Source of the DNA: an uncultured Pseudomonadota bacterium
GTDB lineage: Bacteria > Pseudomonadota > Gammaproteobacteria > CAJXQU01
DNA length: 64,000 bases
NCBI GenBank assembly: GCA_913058255.1
Contig: CAJXQU010000007.1
Span: forward strand, 1 to 64,000
Direction of reading: 5' to 3'
The notes beneath the pieces are model-generated. The model saw nothing but the letters and a program-made list of their open reading frames with translations. It did no database searches and was not told the DNA's origin. Made by a program: the position numbers and the translations under genes. Numbering within the stretch: the stretch's first letter is position 1; every line of letters begins with the position of its first letter. Below, piece after piece: positions 1-10,796 of the stretch.

Positions 1-48
1 TCTACACAGAGTAGATCGTCGGCAGCGTCAGATGTGTATAAGAGACAG
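1..48 (+). other. Illumina Nextera adapter remnant (i5 tail + index AGAGTAGA + Read 1 transposase sequence)
   Basis: Bases 1-7 TCTACAC, 8-15 AGAGTAGA, 16-48 TCGTCGGCAGCGTCAGATGTGTATAAGAGACAG match the Nextera Read-1 adapter with the mosaic end AGATGTGTATAAGAGACAG. Confidence 0.97.
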
Positions 49-572
49 TCATTACCTTGTTGTGACTGTGTGGCGAGGTAGTTTTTGACTTCGCGCTCAG
101 AAACAAAAACGCGACTATCAACTTTGCGTTGACGTAGACGTGATAAGGTTATTTCTTCACGAATATCTTCACGAAACTGATCAAAATCGTAACCTTCACT
201 TTCAATCGTTTTACGAAAATCCTCAAGCGAAATTTTATTTTCAGCAACAATATTACTCAAAGCATGGTTCAACATAGTATCGTCAACTTTAATACCACCG
301 CGCTCTGCTGATTGAAGCTGAATATTCATCATGATTAAGCGTTCTAGAACTTGTTTTTCTAGTTCGGCACGAGGAGGGAGTTTCGCTCCACGCTGAGTAG
401 ACTCTTTGCTAATACGATCTGTTTTTCGTTTTAACTCGCTGGCCATAATGACACTATCATCAACGACAACGACGATAGTATCGAGCACTTCGGCTTTGAC
501 TGGGTTATTGAGCAATATCAATCCTACGAAAAGGAGAGGCATTATTTTTTTTATATTGGTATTTGAATTCAT
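49..572 (-). CDS. surA: Periplasmic chaperone/peptidyl-prolyl isomerase SurA, N-terminal part (truncated by contig end)
   Basis: Reverse strand reads MNSNTNIKKIMPLLFVGLILLNNPVKAEVLDTIVVVVDDSVIMASELKRKTDRI...; signal peptide, SurA N-domain and position next to lptD; absent from the ORF track because it is partial. Confidence 0.92.
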
Positions 573-627
573 AATATTTTAGTAAAGTTAATGGCCATGT
601 TGCTGTGTTATTTTTAAAGAACAGGTC

Positions 628-2910
628 TTAAAATTCGTGATGATACCCTGGAATATTTTGTTGGAGGAAGTCTCTTGTCTTCCGACCAAATCCGGCTAGG
701 CCTTTCATTTCAAACTGTAAGAAAATGGCATTATCAAAATCTCCTTCCGTGTTACGTAAAAAATGTCTCCCGACAATCCTTGTTGCCCAACAGCAACTAT
801 TATATTCAAGCCCGACTAAGCTCTCGATAGCCCGATCATTTTGTAATGAATAGTTATAACGGCCGACGATACTCCAGTTTGGATTGACTGGCCAACGCAT
901 TGAAAAATCAACCTGTTCGATATCAACAATATCTTTACGCATGCGATAGGCGGCATTGAAAACCGTATCGCGGCCGGGTTGATAGCGAATGTTTAATGAC
1001 GAAAGTTCTGTTCTATCATCATGCGGGTTCCATTGCATATCATATCGTGTTGACCAGTGGTCACTTATTTGAACACTGGCTTGTGCGACGATATCTGAGG
1101 AGTTATTTTTTCCAATGACTGTGCCGGGCAATATGACTTCTCGATCTCTAAAGTATTGAATTTGACCTAAACTGAGACTCATTCGTTCCCGTCCCGTGTT
1201 TTTATCGATTAACCGGCTGGTAAGAGCGATAGTGAGTTGGTTAGCATCTCCTATTCTATCGGCCGAATTAAATCGGTCATCTCTAAATAGTTGCGCAAAA
1301 GAGGTATCGTATTGGCCCGTATCAAAGATAGGAATATCGGATTGTTCTGATTTAGGAATATACAAATAGAACAAACGTGGTTCTAACGTATGTAAAAATT
1401 CTGTTTGACCAAACGCTAAATCACCTTCAAAGAATAAGCCACTGTCTAAGCTCAAGATAGGCAAGGTTCGAGAAGGAGAGTCATTTAACCCATCATTTCG
1501 ATCTAGAAAATACTGTGTGTGACGTAGTTTCAAACGAGGAACGATAAACGAGCCCGCATTTCTGATCGGATAACTCATTTCTGGAATAAGATCGACGCGT
1601 CCACCATTAGTACTGTCGTCACGATCGAAATACACCGCTTCGCTGTAAAACTGATAGTTTAAACTTTTATTGTGTTGTGGAAAATGCGTGCGGAAGAAAA
1701 ATTGGGGTAAGCGATCATAGGGTTGCTGGTTCGGCAACAAGCTGTTATCAACCGATTGATAACTCTGTAATCGACCCAAGACACTCCATAAACCGCCACT
1801 CCAGCTAATATCCGCGCGACGATCAAGTAAGCGCTGACTGGTAATGTCGATACTTGTACTCAGATCCTCAAAATATTCTTTATCAGAGACCTGATTAAAG
1901 TCGATGGAAAGCAAGCCGCGATCAGAAAAACCTTGTTTGACTTCCATATCAAAAAAGTAACGGTCATCATCTTCGAACCTTTTATCAGAAGGTAGATATT
2001 CTAATTCAACAATACCTTTCCCCGTTGGGTGCAGATAACGGAACTGTGTGCCTACCATGACACCGCGGTCACCTAAAATTCTTGGTGTGATTGTCGCATC
2101 TTTATCTTCTGATATATTCCAATAATAAGGTGTCCGAATATCAAAGCCAGAATCTTTTGTCGTTCCAATGGTCATCGGCAAGAAGCCAGACATGCGTTCA
2201 TCGGTTAGCGGAAAGCTAATATAGGGCAGATAGAAGACAGGAACATCTTTTATCCGTAATACGGAATGTAGTGCCTGCCCCCAGTTTGCATCATGATCAA
2301 GTTTGAGGTTTTTAGCTTTTAGTCGCCAAGGAGCATCATCGTCAGGCCCGCCAGGACACGTGGTGTATTCAACATTTTTTAGCCGAGTAATATCTTCATT
2401 AGATTGATCAACGATCCTTTCTGCTTTGCCATGGCCACGTCGATCTAATAGGCGGTAATCACCACGTTCAAAAGTAGATACGTTTTGCTCTCGATCAACG
2501 GTGGCTTCTTCACCATGCCAGTAAAGTCCTTCTGTCCAGAACCTAACGTTATCTTTAACGTTGAGGTTCGATTTAGTTTCGTCATAAATAGCATGATTAG
2601 AAAATACGGTATTGGCATTGTGCCTAACTTCAACCTGCCCCGAGAGTGTCGTAACTCCTTCTTGGGTTACTTCCATTTCGTTAGCGTCGATAGAAGTAGC
2701 ACCGAAATCCAAGACTTGAGTTGGTTTTTCTAAACGCCATTCTGCGTCGAGAGGTTCGTCGCCACAAAGTTTCCATAACGTTTGATCAGAAATACCATCA
2801 GCTAAAGAGGTATTTGAAAGGAATGCGAATGCTGGAATAAGGAGTAGCGTTCGGTAAAAATGCGTTGGTGTTATTGTTTTTTTCAAGAGTATGAAGGCTT
2901 TTGACGCCAC
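628..2910 (-). CDS. lptD: LPS-assembly outer membrane protein LptD
   Basis: 760 aa with OstA-like N-terminal domain (LSGQVEVRHNANTVFSNHAIYDE) and LptD beta-barrel motifs (YLPYISFPLTDERMSGFL); adjacent to surA; GTG start. Confidence 0.95.
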   Translation of the reverse strand: MASKAFILLKKTITPTHFYRTLLLIPAFAFLSNTSLADGISDQTLWKLCGDEPLDAEWRLEKPTQVLDFGATSIDANEMEVTQEGVTTLSGQVEVRHNANTVFSNHAIYDETKSNLNVKDNVRFWTEGLYWHGEEATVDREQNVSTFERGDYRLLDRRGHGKAERIVDQSNEDITRLKNVEYTTCPGGPDDDAPWRLKAKNLKLDHDANWGQALHSVLRIKDVPVFYLPYISFPLTDERMSGFLPMTIGTTKDSGFDIRTPYYWNISEDKDATITPRILGDRGVMVGTQFRYLHPTGKGIVELEYLPSDKRFEDDDRYFFDMEVKQGFSDRGLLSIDFNQVSDKEYFEDLSTSIDITSQRLLDRRADISWSGGLWSVLGRLQSYQSVDNSLLPNQQPYDRLPQFFFRTHFPQHNKSLNYQFYSEAVYFDRDDSTNGGRVDLIPEMSYPIRNAGSFIVPRLKLRHTQYFLDRNDGLNDSPSRTLPILSLDSGLFFEGDLAFGQTEFLHTLEPRLFYLYIPKSEQSDIPIFDTGQYDTSFAQLFRDDRFNSADRIGDANQLTIALTSRLIDKNTGRERMSLSLGQIQYFRDREVILPGTVIGKNNSSDIVAQASVQISDHWSTRYDMQWNPHDDRTELSSLNIRYQPGRDTVFNAAYRMRKDIVDIEQVDFSMRWPVNPNWSIVGRYNYSLQNDRAIESLVGLEYNSCCWATRIVGRHFLRNTEGDFDNAIFLQFEMKGLAGFGRKTRDFLQQNIPGYHHEF

Positions 2911-2992
2911 TTATTTGAATAATAAGTTACTATTCTACCCCCTGTGTCTCATACTATAAAGGTTACAGATCGTTTATCTGGGGGAGCTAAGC

Positions 2993-4150
2993 TTGAAGTC
3001 CATCTTTTCATTTTTCACATTCGTTCTTTTGATCACCGTTATGGCTGGAGCTTGGTGGTGGTTGGAGAAAAATCAACCTGAAACTAAAACAGAACTTAGA
3101 GAAGCCCCTGCTGTTCATGTGGTTACTACAGAAGTTGAACAGGGCGATATTCAACCTTTGACTAAGGTAACTGGACGCTTGATTCCAGCGCGTCGCACGA
3201 AACTGCATTTTGAAGTGTCTGGGCAAGTGGCTAAACGCACGATAGAAGCCGGTCAAAAAGTTAGCGTCGGTGACACCTTGGTTCAAATCGATGGCGGTGA
3301 TTTTGACGATGCTTTAACCGAGATGCATATCCAATTAGCACAAGAGCAGAACGTGATCGAACGAGATAAGAAGCTACTTTCTTTAGTGAATAGACAAGCA
3401 ACCTTATTGCAACGTGAAGTTAATCGTTTGGAAACGTTAAAAAAACAATCATTGACTTCACAATCTAAAATTGATGAAACTCGCCGTGCAGTTTTGCGTG
3501 AACGCTCTGAACAAGAACAACTAAAACATAGTGTCCAAACTGCAGAAAGTCGATTGAAAATGCGTGATGTAGCGTTAAAAAAAGCGCGACGCAATGTTGA
3601 ACGAACGACGCTTGTAGCCCCTTTCTCAGGAACCGTGAATGTGGTTGATGTCTCTGTGGGCGATTATGTCTCTCCTGGACAATCCGTTGTCGAACTTGTG
3701 CAAATTGAAGAGCTGGATCTGCTTGTTGATGTGGCCGGCAAGGAAATGGCTGCACTTGAGGTAGGGCAATCCGTTGTGGTTGTCATCGATGCGACGGAGC
3801 ATCAAGGACAATTGATTTCAGCTCAATATGATCCCGATCCTAGCACCCATACTCATGCCTTGAAGATTCGATTAAACGGCGAAGGATTATTACCGGGACA
3901 GTTGGGGCAAGTCCAATTAAGAGGTCAGAAAATGGTCAATGCTCTCTTAGTACCGACTACGTCTGTATTAAGAGAGGATGGCAAGAGCTATGTCTTTCGG
4001 ATAGTTGACGAACAGATCTCTCGGATAGTGATAGAAATTACTGGCCGCGACAGCAATATGTTTCTCGTTAAGGGAGTGATTGTCGGTGACAAAATCGTTG
4101 CTCGCGATGTTGCTGCATTGGAAGACGGGCAATATGTGGTGAGCCAATAA
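2993..4150 (+). CDS. RND efflux periplasmic adaptor (membrane fusion protein)
   Basis: Biotinyl-lipoyl/barrel-sandwich and coiled-coil layout (GDIQPLTKVTGRLIPARRTKLHFEVSGQV..., VAPFSGTV); abuts the RND permease; TTG start. Confidence 0.92.
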   Translation: MKSIFSFFTFVLLITVMAGAWWWLEKNQPETKTELREAPAVHVVTTEVEQGDIQPLTKVTGRLIPARRTKLHFEVSGQVAKRTIEAGQKVSVGDTLVQIDGGDFDDALTEMHIQLAQEQNVIERDKKLLSLVNRQATLLQREVNRLETLKKQSLTSQSKIDETRRAVLRERSEQEQLKHSVQTAESRLKMRDVALKKARRNVERTTLVAPFSGTVNVVDVSVGDYVSPGQSVVELVQIEELDLLVDVAGKEMAALEVGQSVVVVIDATEHQGQLISAQYDPDPSTHTHALKIRLNGEGLLPGQLGQVQLRGQKMVNALLVPTTSVLREDGKSYVFRIVDEQISRIVIEITGRDSNMFLVKGVIVGDKIVARDVAALEDGQYVVSQ

Positions 4151-7100
4151 ATGGGACTTATCCGCTATTCCATTCGTCATCCGCTGATCATCAATCTCAG
4201 TTTGCTCCTAATTTTGATGATGGGGCTACTGGCTTGGAGTCTCTTGCCGCAAGAGATGTTCCCTGTTGTTGATCTGGACAAGATCAATATTATCACCGAG
4301 TTTGAGGGAGCTTCTCCTGAGGAGGTCGAAAAACAAGTCACTCTCGTGATAGAGGAAGAATTTGATGGGCTGGCAGATATTGATGTGATGACATCAACCA
4401 GTCGGGAAGGGGTTTCTACGATCAATATTAAGCTCAAGCAGGGTACTGATATTGATAGTTTTTTGCGCGATGCCAGAACCACACTTGATCGGATCACCGA
4501 TCTGCCTGATACCGCAGAACAACCGGAAATGATGCGGATAAAAACGCGTTTTCCAGTAATAACCTTAACGCTCTACGGCGAGCCTGGTCGTGCCTACATC
4601 TATGATCTTGCAGATGATATTAAGCGTCAGTTAATGCAGATTCCGGGCGTTGCCAGCATTGGAGTCGCTGGCGATCGTGATTGGGAATTGTGGGTCGAAG
4701 TTGATCCTCATCGTTTGTCAGCGTTAGGCGTGCCGTTAGATTTGATTATGACAGCCTTGAGGCAGAACATGGTTGATCAGCCGGGTGGTTCAATTCAAGC
4801 GAGTGAAGGAGATATCCTTCTGCGCGGTAAAGGTATAGAGCCTAAACCTGAGTTGATGCAAGGCATTATTCTACGAACCAATGCGACAGGCGGAAGTTTG
4901 AAATTAGGCGACGTTGCTCAGATTTCACGCCGGTTTGAAGAAGCTGAAACGCTAGCTCGTTATAACGGTAAACCAGCGGTTAATTTAACCGTGACAAAAA
5001 CTAGTGATGCCTCAAGTATTTGGCTTTCAGAACAGGTTCATGAGCTTGTCGACAAGCTTGAAAAAGATCTGCCTTCTTCTGTCAGGCTAGGCCTACATTC
5101 GGATACATCAGTTTATCTAAAAACACGTTTAAGTACGGTCAAATCTTCTGGATTAGTCGGCTTAGTTTTGGTGCTACTCTCTCTTTATGTGTTTTTAAAT
5201 TTCCGAGTTGCAGCGATCACCGCGCTGGGTATTCCTGTCTCATTCTTACTCGCTGTGATCTTAATGCTAGTGTTTGGTCATACTATTAATATGGTGTCTT
5301 TATTCGCCTTCCTGATCGCGCTAGGAATGATTGTTGATGATGCGATTATTGTGACTGAGAATATTTATCGCCACATGGAAATGGGTGAATCAGCCGAGAC
5401 TGCTGCCGAGTTAGGTGCAAAAGAAGTCTTCTGGCCCGTCATGGCCTCAACCGCGACAACGATTGCAGCATTCTCCCCAATGTGGGCTGTTACAGGCACG
5501 ATGGGAGAGTTTATCAAGGTGATCCCATTTGTTGTTTGTGCAGCGTTGCTCGGTTCATTATGGGAAGCATTCACTGTTCTACCGGCGCATGCACAGCAGT
5601 TTTTAAAAGCGGATAAACAGCCGAGAAAAACCGGAGGTTGGATTGCATGGCGAGGGTTTTATCGAAAATTTATGGCAGGGTGTTTACGGCATAAATATTT
5701 GGTCAGTGTGCTTGTCATTGGTTTGCTCGTTATAAGTGTCAAATATAGCATGACGAGGTTACCGTATGAACAGTTCGGAGATGTTGAAGTAGGTCAGTTT
5801 TTTGTCAATGTTGAAGCACCTATCACAAGCTCGTTAGAAGATAGTGAACGATTGGCTAAACGTGTTGAAACGGCCGTTATGGAGATTATGCGAGAAGATG
5901 AGCTAGATTCAATGTTGACTAATGTAGGTATTAGTTTTGTAGATTTTAATCTTCTTAATTATGGAAACAATTTGATCCAGTTGATTATCGATCTAGAACA
6001 ACCGAAGTCAGAAGGTTTTATTGAAAGCTGGATTGCGCCAATTATCAGCCTTAAGTTTGAGGCAATAGGTACGCGTGAACGATCGACAGATCTAATTATT
6101 CAGGAAGTACGAAAAGCTGTGGAAGCGCTTTCTGGTGTTAAGCATATGAGTATTATCAGACCTCAAGGTGGCCCAGCTGGAAAAGATTTAGAGGTTGGAA
6201 TTGTTGGTAATGATATCGAAAAATTAACTGAACTTACCGAAGAGCTAAAGTCATATGTGAAACGCATGTCAGGTGTGCATGACGTACAACAAGATCTTGA
6301 AGATGGAAAATTAGAGTATCAATATGAGTTGAATGAACGGGGGCGTTTACTTGGCCTTACGCAAGGTCAACTAGCAAACATAGTGCGCAGTGGTTTCTTA
6401 GGGAATGAAGTTGTACACGTCACTTGGAATGAGAAACGATTGCCAGTACGGGTGATCTTTCCTGAAGCGATCCGTGAACGATCGGAAAGCCTGCTAAACC
6501 TACCGATTGTTTTAACGACGGGTCAAACAGTTTACTTTCACGAGGTTGCCGACTTTAACATTGGCCGAGGTGTGACAAATATCCGACGCCGAAATTCGCA
6601 GCGGTTAATTACAGTGCAAGCAGATGTTGATTCTAATATAACCACACCGATTATTGTCGCAGCTCAGATAGAAGAAAAATTTTCAGAGTATCTCGCCGAT
6701 CAAGGTTTTGAATTACTTTTTCTCGGTGAAAAACGAGAAGCTGATGAATCGATGGAAGGGATGGGTAAGGCAGCTATTATCGCAATAGCAGTGATCTTCT
6801 TTATCCTCGCTGCGCTATTTAATTCGATACTTGATCCATTAATTGTGATGTTCGTTATCCCTTTTGGTTTTATCGGTGTCGTATTTGGTCATGCCTTGTT
6901 TGACTATAACCTGCAATTTTTATCAATGGTTGGTTTTTTGGCTCTTTCAGGCATTGTTGTCAATGATTCTTTGATTCTAGTGGATTTTATAAATAAGCTA
7001 AGAGCGCGTGGTGAAAGCATAGAAGAAGCTATTTTGCATGCAGGCGAAGTACGCTCAAGGCCGATTATCCTGACATCAATAACGACATTTTTAGGTGTAT

Positions 7101-7291
7101 CCCCATTGATCTTTTTTGCAACGGGGCAGACTAAGTTTCTTGCACCAATGGCGGTAAGCTTAGGGTTTGGATTACTGTTTACAACGGTTGTTATTTTAGT
7201 GGCTTTGCCGTGTTTCTATCTAATCTTTCATAACATAGGCAATTTTTTCAGAAAGATGTTCAACAAAAAAATTAAAGTTACCTCAAGTTAA
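4151..7291 (+). CDS. Efflux RND transporter permease (AcrB/MexB-type)
   Basis: 1046 aa, typical RND motifs (GLLAWSLLPQEMFPVVD, EFEGASPEEVEKQV, ALGMIVDDAIIVTENI). Confidence 0.95.
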   Translation: MGLIRYSIRHPLIINLSLLLILMMGLLAWSLLPQEMFPVVDLDKINIITEFEGASPEEVEKQVTLVIEEEFDGLADIDVMTSTSREGVSTINIKLKQGTDIDSFLRDARTTLDRITDLPDTAEQPEMMRIKTRFPVITLTLYGEPGRAYIYDLADDIKRQLMQIPGVASIGVAGDRDWELWVEVDPHRLSALGVPLDLIMTALRQNMVDQPGGSIQASEGDILLRGKGIEPKPELMQGIILRTNATGGSLKLGDVAQISRRFEEAETLARYNGKPAVNLTVTKTSDASSIWLSEQVHELVDKLEKDLPSSVRLGLHSDTSVYLKTRLSTVKSSGLVGLVLVLLSLYVFLNFRVAAITALGIPVSFLLAVILMLVFGHTINMVSLFAFLIALGMIVDDAIIVTENIYRHMEMGESAETAAELGAKEVFWPVMASTATTIAAFSPMWAVTGTMGEFIKVIPFVVCAALLGSLWEAFTVLPAHAQQFLKADKQPRKTGGWIAWRGFYRKFMAGCLRHKYLVSVLVIGLLVISVKYSMTRLPYEQFGDVEVGQFFVNVEAPITSSLEDSERLAKRVETAVMEIMREDELDSMLTNVGISFVDFNLLNYGNNLIQLIIDLEQPKSEGFIESWIAPIISLKFEAIGTRERSTDLIIQEVRKAVEALSGVKHMSIIRPQGGPAGKDLEVGIVGNDIEKLTELTEELKSYVKRMSGVHDVQQDLEDGKLEYQYELNERGRLLGLTQGQLANIVRSGFLGNEVVHVTWNEKRLPVRVIFPEAIRERSESLLNLPIVLTTGQTVYFHEVADFNIGRGVTNIRRRNSQRLITVQADVDSNITTPIIVAAQIEEKFSEYLADQGFELLFLGEKREADESMEGMGKAAIIAIAVIFFILAALFNSILDPLIVMFVIPFGFIGVVFGHALFDYNLQFLSMVGFLALSGIVVNDSLILVDFINKLRARGESIEEAILHAGEVRSRPIILTSITTFLGVSPLIFFATGQTKFLAPMAVSLGFGLLFTTVVILVALPCFYLIFHNIGNFFRKMFNKKIKVTSS

Positions 7292-7376
7292 AGGCGTCAA
7301 GATAAATTTCTAGGAAAAATTTAGATATAAACTTCGGGAGAAGTCTGAGGAAGACATCAAAAAAACATCAGTTAAT

Positions 7377-7410
7377 AAAAAAGCCCAGTAATAAATTACT
7401 GGGCTTTTTC
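7377..7410. terminator. Bidirectional Rho-independent terminator between RND operon and csp gene
   Basis: Palindrome AAAAAGCCCAGTAA-TAAA-TTACTGGGCTTTTT between convergent genes. Confidence 0.88.
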
Positions 7411-7431
7411 TAAGCAATTCTTAAAGCTGAA

Positions 7432-7635
7432 TTAGCCTTTTACAACGTTACTTGCTTGTGGGCCCTTAGGTCCATCTTCAACGTCATAATTCACTTCTTC
7501 ACCTTCTGCTAGGCTTTTGAAACCTTCGCCTTTGATTGCAGAGAAATGTACGAATACATCAGTGCTGCCATCAGCAGGAGAAATAAAGCCGAAGCCTTTA
7601 GAATCGTTAAACCATTTAATAGTACCAGTAGCCAT
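7432..7635 (-). CDS. Cold-shock domain protein (CspA family)
   Basis: 67 aa [34 protein letters not shown], canonical CSD with RNP motifs. Confidence 0.96.
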   Translation of the reverse strand: MATGTIKWFNDSKGFGFISPADGSTDVFVHFSAIKGEGFKSLAEGEEVNYDVEDGPKGPQASNVVKG

Positions 7636-8031
7636 GTAACTTACCTCTTTGTTAAATCATGTAAATATAAATAAACTGCGGTTTATAGAGGTAATATACA
7701 GGAGGTGCCTTTTGGTAGCTTCTGAAACCTATTACAACAACGCGCAATCTTATAGTTATCTGAAGCCCGTTCTTCCAACAGTTGTTGTTAACAGCCTCCC
7801 GACTCATACATTGTAGACCTATTTTCAATAAGATCAAAGTATTGAAGCAACAGAGCGTTTCATCTTAGTTAAAAATCATGAAACTGAAAATGTTGTTATC
7901 CACATATTTAGTCAATATTAGTTTTTGGCGTTTATTTTGTATTTAGCTTCTGAATATAGGGAGCAGCCTTGTTTATTCTCAGGAATACAACGGGTTGCGA
8001 TTATATTGCTTCATTATTAGGGGTGATCTCA

Positions 8032-8792
8032 ATGTTTAAGTTCTTGCTGTTTTTTTATTCTTACCTCAAATTTCTTTCGCTGCTACGACTAACGTATTTT
8101 TCATAGGTGGCCAGTCAAATGCTAAAAGCTCCTGGGCTGATGGTATTGAAGCCTCGCTTGTTAATAGTAATCAATATGAAAATGTACTGATAGTCCATCA
8201 ACAGCATTCTGGCGTATGGTTACAGTTCTGGTTTTCTGAAAATGGAGCTGGGCAGAATTATCGTGAGGATTTTTTCAATGCAGATGGTACGGCAGCATTA
8301 CAAACAGCTCTCAATGATAGCGAGACTGTTTTAAGTGGTTTGTTTTGATTTCAGGGTGAAGGAGATGCGGGTGACTCAACTGCGATGGATAGGTATTCGT
8401 CGCGTTTTACTAATATGATTGGTGAAATTACCGCGAGTACACCTAATCTTGATCCTAACTTCCAGTTTGCTTTGTCCTTGATTGACGCTGATTTTGATCC
8501 ATTAAAAAGACAACTCGGTAATGCCTCTGTTGACGATATTGATAGAATGCGTGATATTCTTAAAGACCTCGCTGGAGATCTGTATTATGACAGTCGAGGT
8601 CTAGAACGAACGGATAAATTTTATTTGACGAGCGAAGCGCTTTACGATGCTGGTTTAGGCTTAGGCGAAACTTTCCTACTAAATTCGGCCGCTACTTCGG
8701 CAGCGGTGCCGGTTCAGGCTGGTTTTCCATTACTATTGTCAGCACTTTTCGGTTTAGGTTATTTTCGTAAGTCGAGTAAAGCGAGATCTTGA
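8032..8792 (+). pseudogene. Disrupted SASA-type (sialate O-acetylesterase-like) secreted esterase with VPLPA-CTERM-like C-terminus
   Basis: Frame of 8385..8792 extends upstream as TTNVFFIGGQSNAKSS...LSGLF*FQGEGDAGD; TGA at 8346-8348 sits where W-x-Q-G-E is expected; signal peptide at 8032 is out of frame by one T in a T7 run (8050-8056). Confidence 0.72.
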
Positions 8793-8955
8793 TCCGTTTG
8801 ATAGTGTGTTGATGGATAAAATGATAACGTCATCCTATACATTTCATAACACCACAAACCACCTTAAAGACATATACAAATAGTAGGTTTCAAGGTAGAT
8901 TTATAGCGGATTAAGATAATTTTTGTAAAGCATACATGACAGATATTTCCAACTG

Positions 8956-10197
8956 ATGCATTCAACTTCAGACAGTGTTCGTACACCATTTTATACTGCG
9001 CATCGTTTAATTTCAGATCTGACATGTTTGAGAGAATCCGAACAGAGGTTTATTAGTTCGAGCACAACTTATCAACTTCAAATTTGTACGTTATCTTCAA
9101 TAACTCCGGAGTGGATAGCTTTTCAAACACGAGGAATTTCCACTCCATTTCAACAGCTTGAGTGGATTTCGGCTTGGTTAAATACATACTCGGGTAAGTA
9201 TAAGATCTATCCTTTTATGCTTGTAGTGCGTAGCAAACAAAGAATAGAGTTATTGTTGCCACTGATGCTCGAGGACTCTATGTCGGCAAGCCGTCTTTTA
9301 TGTTTGGGGCATAAAAGTAATGACTACAATGCTCCTTTATTTGCCGATGCTGAAGCGCTTGCCATGACAGATAAAGACGCCAAAGCAATCATTAATGATG
9401 TCGCAAAATATATAAATGCAGATTGTGTTTATATTATCAAACAGCCGACAAAACTTGTGGGCACAAAGAACCCATTTGCCCAAGTTAACTCTAGGCCTTT
9501 CACAAGCAAAACATATGGGCTTGATTTATCCGATGGTTGGCCATTGGTGTACACACAAGCACGTAGTGGCCGAACACGTCAGCGAGAACGCAATAAATTA
9601 AACAGGTTACGAGGTGGGCAAGCGGTTCAGCTTAGATCTATCGAGGATCCAACAGAACGTGGACAACTACTAGAGCAAGCCATTACTTGGAAGTCTGCCC
9701 AGTTAGATATGGCTGGTACACGTAACCCTTTTCGTGAAAAACATATAAGAGCGCATTTTCGGATGCTACTTGAGCAAGCAGATAAATCGTATTGCCGACT
9801 GTATGTGTTAGAAAAAAATGGTCATCCATTGGCCATTTGTCTTGGCCTGATCCAATCAAAAGTATTCAATTATTACTTTTCGGCCTATAACCCCAATGTG
9901 CCATCATCAACCTCTCCCGGCCGAATGATGATGTTAAAGCTAGTTCAACTCGCTGCCCGTGCAAAACTGAAGTATTTTGATTTCTCATTAGGTGATGAGC
10001 CATACAAGCTAGAGCTTTGTGGCGAGGGCTTGCCTATGACGGTTTCTGGTTTTGCATTGACAGCAAAAGGCTACCTTAGATTGAAAATATCTTGGTTGCG
10101 GCTGAGTTTAAAACATCATGTTAAAAAGTCTGAAGAGGCTATGAAAGTGGTAAAAAGTATGAATCAACTTCAATTATTCTTTCGTAGTAAAAAGTAA
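8956..10197 (+). CDS. GNAT-fold acyltransferase of CelD/BcsL (FemAB-like) type
   Basis: 413 aa; FQQLEWISAWLNTY..., RQRERNKLNRLRGG, C-terminal YYFSAYNPN...GRMMMLKLVQLAARAKLKYFDFSLGDEPYK typical of this superfamily. Confidence 0.75.
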   Translation: MHSTSDSVRTPFYTAHRLISDLTCLRESEQRFISSSTTYQLQICTLSSITPEWIAFQTRGISTPFQQLEWISAWLNTYSGKYKIYPFMLVVRSKQRIELLLPLMLEDSMSASRLLCLGHKSNDYNAPLFADAEALAMTDKDAKAIINDVAKYINADCVYIIKQPTKLVGTKNPFAQVNSRPFTSKTYGLDLSDGWPLVYTQARSGRTRQRERNKLNRLRGGQAVQLRSIEDPTERGQLLEQAITWKSAQLDMAGTRNPFREKHIRAHFRMLLEQADKSYCRLYVLEKNGHPLAICLGLIQSKVFNYYFSAYNPNVPSSTSPGRMMMLKLVQLAARAKLKYFDFSLGDEPYKLELCGEGLPMTVSGFALTAKGYLRLKISWLRLSLKHHVKKSEEAMKVVKSMNQLQLFFRSKK

Positions 10198-10203
10198 TAT
10201 TAG

Positions 10204-10776
10204 ATGAAACATACGCACGGAAAAAAATTGTTAGTTCGTGCTGGACACCTAGATGATCTTGCGACAATACATCAATTATTGATGACTGAAATTGATCAGA
10301 ACCCTTACTATAACCAAATTACTAAAACGACAGAAAAGCAACGTCTTACACCAAGCTATCTCAAGCATCTATATACCATCGATCCTCATCTTTTGATGAT
10401 TGGTATGGTTGAAGGGAAAATAGCAGGTTTTATTATTGCTTGTCCTTCTCAAGGAGCTATTATTATTGATTGGGCTCTTGCATTACATGAGTATAAACCT
10501 TATTTAGTTAGCTCTAATGTTTTACGTAAATTTATAGACTATTTTGATCAGAACCAATGGCATAAAATTTCTGCTTACGTTATAACAAAAAATCGACGAC
10601 CAGCATTATTATTAGCCGGGTATGATTTTAAAAAAACATGTGTACTAAAAGCACACTTTTTTGGCGAGGATTATTCTTTGTGGGAATTACCACTCAATAA
10701 GACAAAACCTGGTTATGAGCTAGGTATCAGAACTGGCCGATGGGGATGTTTTAAACAATGGTTTATGGGAAAGTAG
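10204..10776 (+). CDS. GNAT family N-acetyltransferase
   Basis: 190 aa; VRAGHLDDLATIHQLL...GMVEGKIAGFIIA; starts 6 nt after the preceding gene. Confidence 0.6.
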   Translation: MKHTHGKKLLVRAGHLDDLATIHQLLMTEIDQNPYYNQITKTTEKQRLTPSYLKHLYTIDPHLLMIGMVEGKIAGFIIACPSQGAIIIDWALALHEYKPYLVSSNVLRKFIDYFDQNQWHKISAYVITKNRRPALLLAGYDFKKTCVLKAHFFGEDYSLWELPLNKTKPGYELGIRTGRWGCFKQWFMGK

Positions 10777-10796
10777 AGAATAAATAGAACCGTTTG

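Noticed and set aside
8346-8348. In-frame TGA as selenocysteine or as a tryptophan codon (alternative code)
   Set aside because: The position is a conserved Trp by family context, the same gene has a second lesion upstream, no SECIS-like element is evident, and other genes here end at TGA and use TGG normally.
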